A DNA stretch of 64,000 bases from Sphingomonas beigongshangi (GCF_016820445.1 NZ_JADHDT010000001.1:647015-711014), one strand, 5' to 3'. Counted from the stretch's first letter, positions 35,276 to 44,550 are shown. Numbers and translations are program-made. Notes: generated from the sequence alone by a model not told the origin.

Positions 35276-35655
35276 GACCGGCCACCGCCGAAGAAGCGCG
35301 CGGCACTGCCGAAGCCGCCGCGGCTGATCGCGCCGCTGCGCGTCACCGCGGTGGCGGCCGGGGCGAAGGCATAACGCGCCGCCGGGTTGCGCGCATAGGA
35401 GCCGCCGCCGACCCGCTCGCCCAGGAAGGGCAGGCGCGCGTTGCGGGCCAGAAAATACCAGGCGAAGGCGCTGCCGCCGCCATGGGCATAGCGGGTCTGG
35501 CGGCAATTGGCGTCGGGGACGCGGTTGCCCTGCCGGTCGGTGCAGACGGCGGTGTCCTGCGCCGTCGTCCAGCCATTGTCGCGCGGCTGGCGGTCGCAGC
35601 CGCCCGCGAGCAGCGCGGCGGCGACGGCGGTGGTGATCCTGAGCTCGATCTTCAT
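35272..35655 (-). CDS. Small lipoprotein, YgiB/DUF1190-like partner of the ATP-grasp protein
   Basis: A 127-residue protein with a lipoprotein signal peptide whose lipobox is 'LLAGGC' ending at Cys20. The mature part has Cys residues in 'AVCTDRQGNRVPDANCRQ' and then a Gly/Ala/Arg-rich tail. It should be diacylated by Lgt and anchored in the envelope. The gene is coupled to the downstream YgiC-like gene by a four-base overlap. Assignment to the YgiB family rests mainly on this neighbourhood and the general layout, less on detailed sequence. Confidence 0.75.
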   Translation of the reverse strand: MKIELRITTAVAAALLAGGCDRQPRDNGWTTAQDTAVCTDRQGNRVPDANCRQTRYAHGGGSAFAWYFLARNARLPFLGERVGGGSYARNPAARYAFAPAATAVTRSGAISRGGFGSAARFFGGGRS

Positions 35656-35670
35656 GTGCTTCCCCCCTTT

Positions 35671-35706
35671 GCCACCCAGCGGGTGGCCCTCCCCGCGCGG
35701 GGGAGG
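35671..35706. terminator. Twin hairpins downstream of the PBP1A-type gene
   Basis: GCCACCC/GGGTGGC (35671-35677 with 35681-35687) is followed at once by CCTCCCC/GGGGAGG (35688-35694 with 35700-35706). They fill the gap between the stop of the penicillin-binding protein gene at 35713 and the start of the lipoprotein gene at 35655. A C-rich run, T-rich on neither strand, flanks them. This could terminate or attenuate transcription between the two same-strand units. Confidence 0.4.
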
Positions 35707-35712
35707 ATGCGC

Positions 35713-37875
35713 CTATTCCCCTTCGCCCTGCGGCGGACCGTCTTCGCCGCGGCGCGCGTCGCGCGGCGGCGGTGGCGGACCGTCCGGCCCCCGACGCGGC
35801 GTGATCGAGATGCTGCCGTCGCGGTTCGTGTTGAGGTCGATGCCGGCACCGCGCAGCGCGCCCTGCACCTCCGGCAGCGTCCGATCGATCGTATCGCCGA
35901 TCAGATCGCCGACCGGATCCTCGCCATTTTCGAGCACCGCCGGGTCCATCGCATTCTCCTCGACGATCACGGGCTTTTCGACGGGCGCGATATTGAGCGC
36001 GGACACCATGAAGTTGCGCCAGATCTGTGCCGGTATGCCACCGCCGTGGAGGCCCGGATTGGGCGAACTGTCGTCATTGCCGACCCAGACGCCGACCACG
36101 AGATCGCCCGCGAAGCCGATGAACCATGCGTCGCGGCTGTTTTGGCTGGTCCCCGTCTTGCCATAAGCGGGCACGGTCAGCGCCGCCTCGCGGCCCGTCC
36201 CGCGCAGCGACGCGCCGAGCAGCTCGAGCATCTTCGCCCGCGTCTCGTCGTCCAGCGCCTTCTGCCCGCCGGTCAGCGACTGGTACCAGCCCTTGCTGGC
36301 GACCTCCTGCAACCCGCGCGGCTGGACGGGATAATGACCGTTGGCGATCCCGGCATAGGCGGCGGTCAGCTCGAGCAGCGTCACCTCCGACGTGCCGAGG
36401 CCGATCGTCGCCTCGTTGGCGATCGGCGTCGAGATGCCGAGATCGCGCGCCGCCTTGATGACGTTGCGCACGCCGACCTGCTGGGTCAGCCGCGCCGCGA
36501 CGACGTTGGAGGATCGCGCGAAGGCGCGGCGCAGCGTGATCGGCCCGAGATAGCGGTTGTCGTCGTTCTTCGGCTTCCACCCGGCGATCTCGACGCGGCT
36601 GTCGTCCATCGTCGAATCCGGCGTCATACCCGCGCGCATCGCGGCCAGATAGACGAACAGCTTGAAGGTCGATCCCGGCTGGCGCATCGCCTGCGTCGCG
36701 CGGTTGAACGGGCTCTTCGCATAATCCTTGCCGCCGACCATCGCGACGACGCGGCCGTCGGTGCGCATCGCGACGATCGCCGCCTGCGCCTGGCGCAGGC
36801 CCGCCTGGCGGATCACCCGCTCCGCCGTCGCCTGCAGCCGGCGGTCGAGCGTCGTCTTGACCGTCGCCTCGTTCTTCACCTCGCCGGCCTGGTCGCGCGC
36901 CTCGGGCAGCACCCAGTCGGCGAAATAGGTGCCGCTGGGCAATTGCGTCGGCCGGCTGGCGAGCACGCGCTGCGGCTGGACGGCGGCGGCCTCCGCCTTG
37001 GTCAGGAAGCCGGCATCGGCCATCGCCGCGACGACGACCATCTCGCGCTTGCGCGCGCCGGCGAGGTTGCTGGTCGGCGCGAGCCGCGAGGGCGCCTTGA
37101 CCAGACCCGCCAGCATCGCCGCCTGGCCGACGTTGAGGTTGTCCGGCGTCCGCCCGAAATAGTGTTTCGCCGCCGCGGTCAGGCCATAGACGTTGTCGCC
37201 GAAATAGACGTTCGACAGATAGCGCGACAGAATCTGGTCCTTCGACAGCCAGGCCTCGAGCCAGAAGGCGATCATCACCTCGCGTATCTTGCGCGCGGCG
37301 GTCCGGTCCGAATCAAGGAAGGCGTTCTTGGCCAGCTGCTGCGTGATCGTGCTGCCGCCCTCGCGCACGCCGCCCGACCCGACATTGTGGACGAAGGCGC
37401 GCAGGATACCGCGCGGGTCGATGCCCCAGTGGCTGTAGAAGCGCCGGTCCTCGATCGCGAGGAAGGCCTGCGTGACGTGCTTGGGCAGCTTGGCGGCGTC
37501 GACCGGTGCGCCGATGATCGCGCCGCGCCGCGCGATCGGCGTACCGTCGTCGGCGGTCAGCGTGATCGACGGCGGCGTCGGCGGCTGCAGCGACTTGGAC
37601 AAAGGCGCGGTGAAGGCGAGCCACCCCACCGCGATGACGAACAGCACGATGAGTGCGCCGAGCCCGCGCACGATCCAGCGGCCGAGCGGGAAGCGGCGCC
37701 GCTCCGGCGCGTCGTCGGCAGGCGCATCATGGAAATCGGCGAACCGGTTTGCATAAGGATCCGTCGCGGGCGGCGGCGTCGTATCGTCGTCCAGCGCGTA
37801 GCGGCGCCCGATCGGGCCCAGTCGGTGAGTGTCGATGGACTCGTGACGCATCGGCTCGTCCCAGCGGTCAGCCAT
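35713..37875 (-). CDS. Bifunctional penicillin-binding protein, PBP1A type (GT51 + transpeptidase)
   Basis: A 720-residue class A PBP that polymerises and cross-links peptidoglycan. A cytosolic N-terminal stretch precedes one membrane anchor ('IVRGLGALIVLFVIAVGWL' near 68-86). The GT51 domain has 'IEDRRFYSHWGIDP' near 137-150 (catalytic Glu) and 'GGSTITQQLAKN' near 169. The transpeptidase has Ser402-Lys405 (PGSTFK), a later 'SSN' motif and 'KTGT' near 570. All three motifs are intact. The tail is Pro/Gly/Arg/Glu-rich. Start ATG 37875; the gene diverges from the FMN reductase gene. Confidence 0.95.
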   Translation of the reverse strand: MADRWDEPMRHESIDTHRLGPIGRRYALDDDTTPPPATDPYANRFADFHDAPADDAPERRRFPLGRWIVRGLGALIVLFVIAVGWLAFTAPLSKSLQPPTPPSITLTADDGTPIARRGAIIGAPVDAAKLPKHVTQAFLAIEDRRFYSHWGIDPRGILRAFVHNVGSGGVREGGSTITQQLAKNAFLDSDRTAARKIREVMIAFWLEAWLSKDQILSRYLSNVYFGDNVYGLTAAAKHYFGRTPDNLNVGQAAMLAGLVKAPSRLAPTSNLAGARKREMVVVAAMADAGFLTKAEAAAVQPQRVLASRPTQLPSGTYFADWVLPEARDQAGEVKNEATVKTTLDRRLQATAERVIRQAGLRQAQAAIVAMRTDGRVVAMVGGKDYAKSPFNRATQAMRQPGSTFKLFVYLAAMRAGMTPDSTMDDSRVEIAGWKPKNDDNRYLGPITLRRAFARSSNVVAARLTQQVGVRNVIKAARDLGISTPIANEATIGLGTSEVTLLELTAAYAGIANGHYPVQPRGLQEVASKGWYQSLTGGQKALDDETRAKMLELLGASLRGTGREAALTVPAYGKTGTSQNSRDAWFIGFAGDLVVGVWVGNDDSSPNPGLHGGGIPAQIWRNFMVSALNIAPVEKPVIVEENAMDPAVLENGEDPVGDLIGDTIDRTLPEVQGALRGAGIDLNTNRDGSISITPRRGPDGPPPPPRDARRGEDGPPQGEGE

Positions 37876-38011
37876 GAGGTGTATTACTATCCTAAAGCGG
37901 CTGGAGGCAAGTCTTTCACGCCGGTCAAGGCCATTTACCAACTCGCATGGCCGATGGCCAGTATCGGGGCGGCGCTGGCGCGGCGGCGCGGCGCGCGCTA
38001 TCGCTCGCGCC

Positions 38012-38590
38012 ATGACCCCCGCCCCCTCTCCCCCGCTCGTCGTCGGCATCGGCGGTACCATCGGCGGCGTCTCGTCGACCGAGCGCGCGCTGCGCATCGC
38101 GCTCGACGCGGCAGCCGAACAGGGGTTCGCGACGCAGATGTTCGGCGGCGCCGACATGGCGCGGCTGCCGCTGTACGATCCGCGCGCGCATACGCGGACC
38201 GAGGACGAACAGGCGTTCGTCGCCGCGGTGCGGCGCGCGTCGGCGGTGATCATCGCCAGTCCCGGCTATCACGGCTCGATCAGCGGCGTCGTCAAGAACG
38301 CGCTCGACCTGCTCGAGGAGACGGCGAAGGACGCGCGGCCCTATCTGGCGGACATGCCCGTCGGGCTGATCGCGACCGCTTATGGATGGCAGGCGACGGG
38401 CTCGACGATCGCCGCGCTGCGGTCGATCGTCCATGCGCTGCGCGGCTGGCCGACGCCGTTCGCCGCGGCGATCAACACGCAGGTGACGAAGTTCGACGAC
38501 CAGGGCGGCGCGAGCGACCCGGCGGTGCTGGAGCAATTGCGGCTGATCGGGCGGCAGGTCGCGCGGTTTGCGCCGCTCGCCACGGCCTGA
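38012..38590 (+). CDS. NADPH-dependent FMN reductase
   Basis: A 192-residue flavodoxin-like reductase. 'VVGIGGTIGGVSSTERAL' near residues 10-27 replaces the usual SxRxxS phosphate loop, and 'IASPGYHGSISGVVKNALD' near 87-105 is the classic FMN isoalloxazine segment of this family. It should reduce FMN with NADPH or act as a quinone reductase. The ATG at 38012 starts the family N-terminus. The upstream 135 bases are shared with the divergent PBP1A gene. Its partner monooxygenase, if any, is not adjacent. Confidence 0.9.
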   Translation: MTPAPSPPLVVGIGGTIGGVSSTERALRIALDAAAEQGFATQMFGGADMARLPLYDPRAHTRTEDEQAFVAAVRRASAVIIASPGYHGSISGVVKNALDLLEETAKDARPYLADMPVGLIATAYGWQATGSTIAALRSIVHALRGWPTPFAAAINTQVTKFDDQGGASDPAVLEQLRLIGRQVARFAPLATA

Positions 38591-38617
38591 TCGGGCCGCC
38601 GCCGGCCCACGGCCTGA

Positions 38618-39907
38618 TCAGGCCGCCACCGCCACGTCCTCGCGCAGTTCGCCCAGCAACCCCTGCCGCTTGGCGACGATCGTCGGCATCAGCGCCTGGC
38701 CCGCGACATTGATCGCGGTGCGCCCCATGTCGAGGATGGGATCGATCGCCAGCAGGAGCCCCGCGCCCTCCAGCGGCAGGCCGAGCGTCGACAGCGTCAG
38801 CGTCAGCATGACGAGCGCGCCCGTCAGCCCCGCGGTCGCCGCCGAGCCGAGCACCGACACCATCACGATCAGCAGATAGTCCGTCGCGTGCAGCGGTATG
38901 CCGTAATATTGTGCGACGAACAGCGCGGCGATGGCGGGATAGATGGCGGCGCAGCCGTCCATCTTCGTCGTCGCGGCGAACGGCACGGCGAAAGCGGCAT
39001 AGCTGCGCGGCACGCCCAGCCGCTGCTCGACCACCTCCTCCGTCACCGGCAGCGTCGCGATCGATGAGCGGGAGACGAAGCCGAGCTGGATCGCAGGCCA
39101 GGCGGCGGCGAAGAAACGGCGCGGACTGATCCCGTTCGCCACCATCAGCAGCGGATAGACGACGAACAGGACGAGCGCGAGGCCGATATAGACCGCGATC
39201 GCGAACGTGCCGAGCGCCGACAGCGACTGCCAGCCGTAGCGCACCACCGCGCTGCCCAGCAGCGCGCCGGTGCCGATCGGCGTCAGCCGCACGACCCAGC
39301 GCAGGATGCGGCGGAAGATCGCGAGCGCGGACGCGTTGAAGGCGAGGAAGGGCTCACCCGCCGCGCCGACCCGCACCGCCGCCACGCCGATGGCGACCGC
39401 GGCGACGATCAGCTGCAGCACGTTGAACGACAATTTGGTGGTCGCCGCGCCGTCCTTCAGGCTGGTCGATGCCTCCAACCCCAGGATGTTGACGGGCACC
39501 AGCCCGCGCAGGAAGTCGAGCCACGACCCGGCGGTGTCGGGCCGTGCCGCCGCCGCCGCGCTGACCCCCGCATGGACGCCGGGTTGCAGGACCGTGCCGA
39601 GCACCAGGCCGATGCTGACCGCGATCAACGCGCTGATGGCGAACCACACGAACGTCCCCGCGACCAGCCGCGCGGCATTGTTGAGATCACGCAGCGCCGC
39701 GATCGACGCGACAATGGCCGTGAAGACCAGGGGGATCACGAGCGCCTTGAGCAACTGCACGAACAGGTCGCCGACGATGCGGAGCGCGTCGGCAAGCGCG
39801 GGCGATCCGCTGCTTCGCGCGACGAAGCCGAGCACGAGGCCGACGCCCATGCCGACGAAGACCTGGACCCCGAACGGGGGCATGCGGAAGCGAGCGGATT
39901 GTGTCAT
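38618..39907 (-). CDS. Dicarboxylate/amino acid:cation symporter (DAACS family)
   Basis: A 429-residue transporter of the GltP/DctA family with about eight helices and two re-entrant loops. 'GFVSRSSIATLPVT' near residue 287 is the serine-rich HP1 tip. 'FAVPFAATTKMDGCAAIYP' near 316 is the counterpart of the NMDGT sodium site (here KMDGC), and 'AGLTGALVMLTLTLSTLGLP' lies near 367. It imports C4-dicarboxylates or acidic amino acids with Na+ or H+; the specificity residues do not decide. The start is the ATG at 39907; an upstream TTG would add thirteen residues. It is convergent with the FMN reductase gene. Confidence 0.9.
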   Translation of the reverse strand: MTQSARFRMPPFGVQVFVGMGVGLVLGFVARSSGSPALADALRIVGDLFVQLLKALVIPLVFTAIVASIAALRDLNNAARLVAGTFVWFAISALIAVSIGLVLGTVLQPGVHAGVSAAAAARPDTAGSWLDFLRGLVPVNILGLEASTSLKDGAATTKLSFNVLQLIVAAVAIGVAAVRVGAAGEPFLAFNASALAIFRRILRWVVRLTPIGTGALLGSAVVRYGWQSLSALGTFAIAVYIGLALVLFVVYPLLMVANGISPRRFFAAAWPAIQLGFVSRSSIATLPVTEEVVEQRLGVPRSYAAFAVPFAATTKMDGCAAIYPAIAALFVAQYYGIPLHATDYLLIVMVSVLGSAATAGLTGALVMLTLTLSTLGLPLEGAGLLLAIDPILDMGRTAINVAGQALMPTIVAKRQGLLGELREDVAVAA

Positions 39908-40178
39908 CGCGGCGATGTAGGTGCCGCACTTCGCGCCTGCGCACAAGAATTGCTCGGGGCGTCTAAAGCGGCGTTCCGGCCTGACGATCCGCCCTCAACG
40001 GCCGGGCCGGTCGCAGGTCGGACCATTGCCGCCCAATCCCCCGGAAAAGAAAATATCCCGATTCAACGGTATGACTTGACCGATCGGCGCCATTCGCTGT
40101 TCGGGCACGACCAAGCGAAACCTCGTGGCGGGCCCGCCCCATGGTTGCAAAAAATTCTTCGAGTGGGGATTTCGTGAC

Positions 40179-41078
40179 ATGACGGTTTCCGCGCGCCGGA
40201 CAATCCGACGCAACGCGTTCCTGGCGCTGATCCTCGCGGGCCTGTGCTGGGGCATCGGCTTTCCGCTCGGCAAGCTCGCGCTGCGCGCGACCGACCCTGC
40301 GCATATGGTGCTGCTGCGCTTCGCGGTCGCCGCCGTCGCCGCCCTCCCCTTCGTGCTCGGGCGCGCGGCGCGCGCGCTGTTCCGGTCGCCCGCGGTGCTG
40401 CTGGCCGGGCTACTCTATGCGCTCGGCTTCCTCGTGCAGTTCGAAGGGCTGGCGCGCGTCAGCGTGACGCTCGCGGCGCTGCTCGTCGGCGCTATGCCGG
40501 CGCTGATCGCCGTGTCGGCGCGCCTGCTCGGCGAACGTACGACCGCCGCAAGCTGGGCCGGCGTCGCGGCCGCGACCGCCGGCGCGGCGCTGATCGCAGG
40601 CGATCCGGGCGGCGCCGGCACGCTCGCCGGCGTGCTGCTCTCGCTCACGTCGCTGCTGCTCTTTCTCGGCTGGTTCTACGCGTTGAAACGGGCGCCGACG
40701 ATCGCGGCGCCGATGGCGATGCCGTCCGCCACGATCGTCGTGGCCGCCATCACGATCCTGCCGATTGCCGTGGCGATGCACGGCATGCCGCGCCTCGACA
40801 TCGGCGCCGTCGCCTGGGCGGGGATCATCGGCCAGGGCCTGCTGTCGACGACGCTCGCCACCGCCGCGTGGCAATATGGCGCGTCGCGCGTCGGTAGCGC
40901 GAGCGCGGGCGTGTTCATCAACATCGAACCGCTGATCGGCGCGTTGCTCGGCGTGGCGATGTTCGGCGACCGGCTGACCTGGGCATTGGCGACGGGTGGC
41001 CTGCTGATCGTCGCGGGCAGCCTTGCCGTCGTCCTCGGCGAAGACCATCATCACGACGCGCCGCCGACAGTGGCGTGA
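40179..41078 (+). CDS. EamA-family (DMT superfamily) permease
   Basis: A 299-residue, ten-helix permease. 'LILAGLCWGIGFPLGKLAL' near residues 16-34 opens the first EamA repeat and 'GVFINIEPLIGALLGVAMFG' near 245-264 is the diagnostic end of the second. It ends in a short His-rich cytosolic tail (EDHHHD), which might bind metal but is common in such tails. The ATG at 40179 has GTGGGG upstream. The gene is unrelated in sequence detail to the permease at 31.1-32.0 kb. The substrate is unknown. Confidence 0.9.
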   Translation: MTVSARRTIRRNAFLALILAGLCWGIGFPLGKLALRATDPAHMVLLRFAVAAVAALPFVLGRAARALFRSPAVLLAGLLYALGFLVQFEGLARVSVTLAALLVGAMPALIAVSARLLGERTTAASWAGVAAATAGAALIAGDPGGAGTLAGVLLSLTSLLLFLGWFYALKRAPTIAAPMAMPSATIVVAAITILPIAVAMHGMPRLDIGAVAWAGIIGQGLLSTTLATAAWQYGASRVGSASAGVFINIEPLIGALLGVAMFGDRLTWALATGGLLIVAGSLAVVLGEDHHHDAPPTVA

Positions 41079-41161
41079 TCGCGCCGCGTCGAGCCCCCGA
41101 CGGCGCGGACCGACCGTCGCACCCGCATATCGCGATGCGCACCTGCGGACCGCGGGTTCGA

Positions 41162-41767
41162 TCAGGTCGCCGCGTCGATCGCCATCAGCTGCGAGGGATA
41201 GGGCGTCGTGAGCGTCAGCGCCGCCTCGATCGGCGCGTGGAGCCATTGGTCATGATCCTCGTCGTGCAGGATCACCGGCATCGCCTTGGGGTGCACCGCC
41301 CCGACAAGGTGCCCGGCCGGATCGCCGTCATAGCCGGTGGTGAGAAAGGCATAGGCCGGCCCGGTCGCAGTGGGTCGCCACACGCCCGCGAACGCAAAGA
41401 TCGGTCGCGACGGCAGGGAGAACCAGTGCGGCGTCTTCCTGCCCGTCGCAGGATCGGCCTCCACGCTCCATTCCTGGAAACGGGTGACCGGCACGAGGCA
41501 CCGGCGCTCCGGATTGCTCAGCGCCGACCGCCAGAAGGGGCTCGCGTAATTGCGTACGTTGACCACCGCGCTGCGCACATTGGGTGGCGGCGGGAACCCC
41601 CAGCGCATCGACTGGAGCCGGCGTCCCCCATCGGCGGCGGTGATGGTGAGGCCGGGACGTCCGGGCGACACGTAATCCTTTTCCAAGTCGGCACCGACGG
41701 TGTCGACCGCGCCATAGAGCGCGGCCAGTTCCCAGCGGTCGGTCGGCAGGCGGTAGAGGTTGCACAT
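41162..41767 (-). CDS. SOS response-associated peptidase (SRAP, YedK/HMCES family)
   Basis: A 201-residue SRAP protein. After Met removal the catalytic Cys2 (MCNLYR) is exposed; it cross-links to abasic sites in single-stranded DNA. Other active-site segments are 'NVRNYASPFWRSA' near 74-86, 'RCLVPVTRFQEW' near 93 with its glutamate, and the C-terminal 'AVHPKAMPVIL' near 160 with the catalytic histidine. The start ATG 41767 is required to place Cys2. A damaged relative of this gene lies in the island at 62531-63042, lacking exactly this N-terminus. Confidence 0.93.
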   Translation of the reverse strand: MCNLYRLPTDRWELAALYGAVDTVGADLEKDYVSPGRPGLTITAADGGRRLQSMRWGFPPPPNVRSAVVNVRNYASPFWRSALSNPERRCLVPVTRFQEWSVEADPATGRKTPHWFSLPSRPIFAFAGVWRPTATGPAYAFLTTGYDGDPAGHLVGAVHPKAMPVILHDEDHDQWLHAPIEAALTLTTPYPSQLMAIDAAT

Positions 41768-41881
41768 GCCCGCAAGGCTGTCACGGCCGCGCCGTGGCGG
41801 CAATGAAAAACCATGTAAATCATGGCGATGCGCAGGGCATGTGCTGCGGAGGCGAGCCGGGTGAAGGGCTCCAGCGCCTTT

Positions 41882-42808
41882 TCAGCCTATGTCCTTCGCC
41901 CAGCCGTGCATCCGCAGCCAGCGCGCGAACGCCTCGAACCAGCCGGTGCTGGTGGTCGGTTTGGGATACATGCCGAAGCCGTGGCCGCCCTGCTCGAACA
42001 GGTGGAACTCGACCGGCCGCTTCGCCGCGCGCCACGACTCGATCAGGCCGAAGCCGCCGTTGCCGAAGAATGGATCGTCCGCCGCCAGCGCGACGAACAG
42101 CGGCGGCGCATCGGCGGGCACGCTGACCGGGGCCAGCGGGCCATAGATGGCGGCGATGAAGGCCGGCCGGGCATCCTCGCCGGCGAGTTCGGTCGCCAGG
42201 GTCAGCATCGCCCCCGCCGAAAAGCCGATCATGCCCACCCGCGCCGGATCGACCCGCCATGACGTCGCCCGCGCCCGCACCAGCGCGAACGCCGCGCGGG
42301 CATCGGCGATCTGCGGTCGCAGGCCGGCGAGCTGCTCCTGCGGCGTCTGCCGTGGCGGCCGCGCCGTGCCGGAGAACATCGCCGCCATCGAGGCCGCGAA
42401 TGCCGGCATGTCCGCCGGCGTCTGGTTCAGCCGGTATTTCAGCACGAAGGCCGCGACGCCGCGCGCCGCCAGCGCGCGCGCGACATCATAGCCCTCGTTG
42501 TCCATCGACAGCGTGCGGAAGCCGCCGCCGGGCGCGACGATCACCGCCGCCCCGGTCGCCCGCGCGGGGTCGGGCAGGAAGGGCGTCAGCGTCGCCTGCG
42601 TCACGTTGCGCGCGAAGCGGCTGCCATATTGCCTGTGCCAGCTTTCCCCGATCGGCGCGTTCGGCAGCGCACCCGTGCCGAGCGCGATCGCATCCTGTTG
42701 CGACGGCGTGGCGATCGGCGTCATGCGATCGTCCTGTGCCAAAGCGGGCGCCGCCAGCGCCGCCAGGATCGGTAACAGCGCGCCCGCGCGCCATCCGCCC
42801 GTCTTCAT
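41882..42808 (-). CDS. Exported alpha/beta hydrolase, acetyl esterase (BD-FAE/xylan esterase type)
   Basis: A 308-residue exported hydrolase with a Sec signal (residues 1-23, ending ALAAPALA). The oxyanion 'VIVAPGGGFRTL' lies near 88, the nucleophile Ser in 'GMIGFSAGAML' near 193-203, and the catalytic His in 'FEQGGHGFGMYP' near 274. Relatives deacetylate xylan or xylo-oligosaccharides. It follows the GH43 gene on the same strand with touching ends (stop and start within a few bases), so the two form a hemicellulose-side-chain operon. I chose the ATG at 42808 because GGGAGG sits six bases upstream; the ATG at 42814 lacks room. Confidence 0.88.
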   Translation of the reverse strand: MKTGGWRAGALLPILAALAAPALAQDDRMTPIATPSQQDAIALGTGALPNAPIGESWHRQYGSRFARNVTQATLTPFLPDPARATGAAVIVAPGGGFRTLSMDNEGYDVARALAARGVAAFVLKYRLNQTPADMPAFAASMAAMFSGTARPPRQTPQEQLAGLRPQIADARAAFALVRARATSWRVDPARVGMIGFSAGAMLTLATELAGEDARPAFIAAIYGPLAPVSVPADAPPLFVALAADDPFFGNGGFGLIESWRAAKRPVEFHLFEQGGHGFGMYPKPTTSTGWFEAFARWLRMHGWAKDIG

Positions 42809-42810
42809 CC

Positions 42811-43809
42811 TCATCCTCCCTGCGTGGTGCGTACGCGGCCGTCGTCCTGCACCACGGGGCGCATCGTGCCGTCTGCGTTGTAATGGAGCGGGTAGACCGT
42901 GACCGCGCGCCGTCCGATCGCGCCGGCCTGATCACCGATCGTCAGCGCGGCATTGTGCGCGAACAGATACCAGCGGCCGTGGAAATGCGCGATGCCCGGA
43001 TGGATGGTGAAACTGTACCTGCCCGGTCCGGTCAGCAAGCCGCGCGGCGTCCAGGGCCCCGTGATCGCCGGTGCCGTGGCATAGGAGATGTGCTCGTCGC
43101 GCTGCGTGCGCCGATCGAGCGAGGCGTAGGTGAGATAATAGATCCTGCCGCGCTTGTGCAGCCAGGGCCCTTCTTCGAAAAAGGGCGGCGTGATCTCCGT
43201 GATCGGCCCGTCGAGCTCGATCATGTTCGGTTTAAGACGCGCGATATAGCATTCACGGTTGCCCCAGGCGATCCAGCTGGTGCCGTCGTCGTCGGTGAAC
43301 ACCGTCGGGTCGATGTCTTCCCAGCTATGGGTGCCCTTGGGCGTCATCTCGTTGGTGATCAGCGCGGCCCCCTTCGCATCCCGGAAGGGTCCCGTCGGCG
43401 TGTCCGCGACGGCGACGCCGATCGCCTTGCCGGGATGCGTCGCGTCGTGCTCGACCGCAGCGTAGAAATAGTAACGGCCGTTCGCGCGGATCGCCTGTGA
43501 CGCCCAGGCGTCCTGCTTGGCCCATTTGAAGTCGGTGACGCGCATGATCGGGCCGTGGTCGACCCAGTGCTTCATGTCCTTCGTGGAATAGACCAGCCAT
43601 TCGCGCATCGTGAACATCTCGTCGCGCTGCGCTTCGTCGTGGCCGGTGTAGAGGTACAGGGTGTCGCCGACGACCAGCGGCGCCGGATCGGCGGTGAACT
43701 TGTCGCGCACGATCGGGTTGGGATCAGGTCGACCGTCCTCGGCCGGTACCGCACCCACCGCGGCGGAGGCGAGCAGCAACACGGTCGCGATCGTCGCGCA
43801 GCCCTTCAT
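42811..43809 (-). CDS. Exported glycoside hydrolase family 43 protein
   Basis: A 332-residue five-bladed propeller hydrolase with a Sec signal (residues 1-20). GH43 landmarks are 'NPIVRDKFTADPAPL' near 31-45 (catalytic base Asp), 'WEDIDPTVFTDDDG' near 160-173 (the Asp that tunes the acid's pKa) and 'FFEEGPWLHKRG' near 207 (catalytic acid Glu). The family cleaves arabinose or xylose side groups; the paired esterase points to acetylated arabinoxylan. Two tandem starts exist (43815 and 43809). The upstream region carries a LacI-type operator-like palindrome. Confidence 0.9.
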   Translation of the reverse strand: MKGCATIATVLLLASAAVGAVPAEDGRPDPNPIVRDKFTADPAPLVVGDTLYLYTGHDEAQRDEMFTMREWLVYSTKDMKHWVDHGPIMRVTDFKWAKQDAWASQAIRANGRYYFYAAVEHDATHPGKAIGVAVADTPTGPFRDAKGAALITNEMTPKGTHSWEDIDPTVFTDDDGTSWIAWGNRECYIARLKPNMIELDGPITEITPPFFEEGPWLHKRGRIYYLTYASLDRRTQRDEHISYATAPAITGPWTPRGLLTGPGRYSFTIHPGIAHFHGRWYLFAHNAALTIGDQAGAIGRRAVTVYPLHYNADGTMRPVVQDDGRVRTTQGG

Positions 43810-43865
43810 CCCCATCCCTTCCGGCCGTTGATTTGCTCAATCGGAAGCTGGACGCTAGCGCGCGA

Positions 43866-43879
43866 TGCTAGCGCTAACA
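43866..43879. promoter_or_regulatory. LacI/GalR-type operator-like palindrome upstream of the GH43-esterase operon
   Basis: TGCTAGCGCTAACA is a near-perfect palindrome centred on TAGCGCTA, 57 bases upstream of the GH43 start. A second partial copy, GCTAGCGC, lies at 43854-43861. Sugar-utilisation operators of LacI-family repressors in alphaproteobacteria have this general form. No LacI-type regulator gene lies in the window, so the repressor would act in trans. Confidence 0.5.
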
Positions 43880-44108
43880 AGGGCAAACTGAAGCGACCTG
43901 CCGCTGCGCCCGCAGCGCTGTGGCATCAGCTATCCCTTTGATAAGGTCCGCGTCTGATGAGGAGGCGCAGTCCCTTGTCGCGGCGCGGAAATTGGGCTTG
44001 GCTCGTGGGCGTGGACACTGTTTCGATCGTCATATGCGCACCGGCCGGGTGCGTGCCGGGGAGACGGAGCGCCGGCGCCGTCCGCGACAATCGGGGCCGC
44101 GGCGCGCG

Positions 44109-44447
44109 ATGAGCGTGCATCGTGGACGCTGCCATTGCGGTCGCATCCGCCTGGTGCTGCGCGCTTCGCTCGCCGACGCCAGCGAATGCAATTGCTCGAT
44201 CTGCAGGCGCACGGCCGGGCTCTGGCATTATTGCTTACCCGGCGACGTCGTGGTCGACGGTGTCGGCGTTGCCTATCGGCAGGGGGACCGCACGCTGGAC
44301 CTGTGGCATTGCGGCACGTGCGGCTGCACCACCCATTGGACGCCGGTGGACCCTGCCTATCCCAGGATGGGCATCAACCTGCGGATATTCGATCCCGCGA
44401 TCTGGTGCGATCTTCCGCGGCGGATGATCGACGGCGCGCGATATTGA
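44109..44447 (+). CDS. GFA-family (glutathione-dependent formaldehyde-activating-like) zinc protein
   Basis: A 112-residue GFA-fold protein with the full zinc pattern: 'GRCHCGRIR' near residue 6, 'CNCSICRRT' near 27 and 'HCGTCGCTTHW' near 66. Members bind structural and catalytic zinc; the eponymous enzyme forms S-hydroxymethylglutathione, but most short members are uncharacterised. The ATG at 44109 matches the family start, and a longer upstream frame is arginine-rich and not family-like. It stands alone. Confidence 0.88.
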   Translation: MSVHRGRCHCGRIRLVLRASLADASECNCSICRRTAGLWHYCLPGDVVVDGVGVAYRQGDRTLDLWHCGTCGCTTHWTPVDPAYPRMGINLRIFDPAIWCDLPRRMIDGARY

Positions 44448-44550
44448 CGTGCGATCCGGCGAGCTCTGATCGGGGGCGGTGCCCGCAAAGCCTCACCGGA
44501 ACGGAACACCCTGCCACCCATGGGGTTGGGTCCTGTCGGAAGGATCACGC

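Noticed and set aside
37925..38536. Minus-strand frame opposite the FMN reductase
   Set aside because: Shadow of the plus-strand gene, which has the flavodoxin-fold motifs.
35482..38712. Plus-strand open frame of over 1000 codons
   Set aside because: It is antisense to the lipoprotein and PBP1A genes and has shadow composition without domains.
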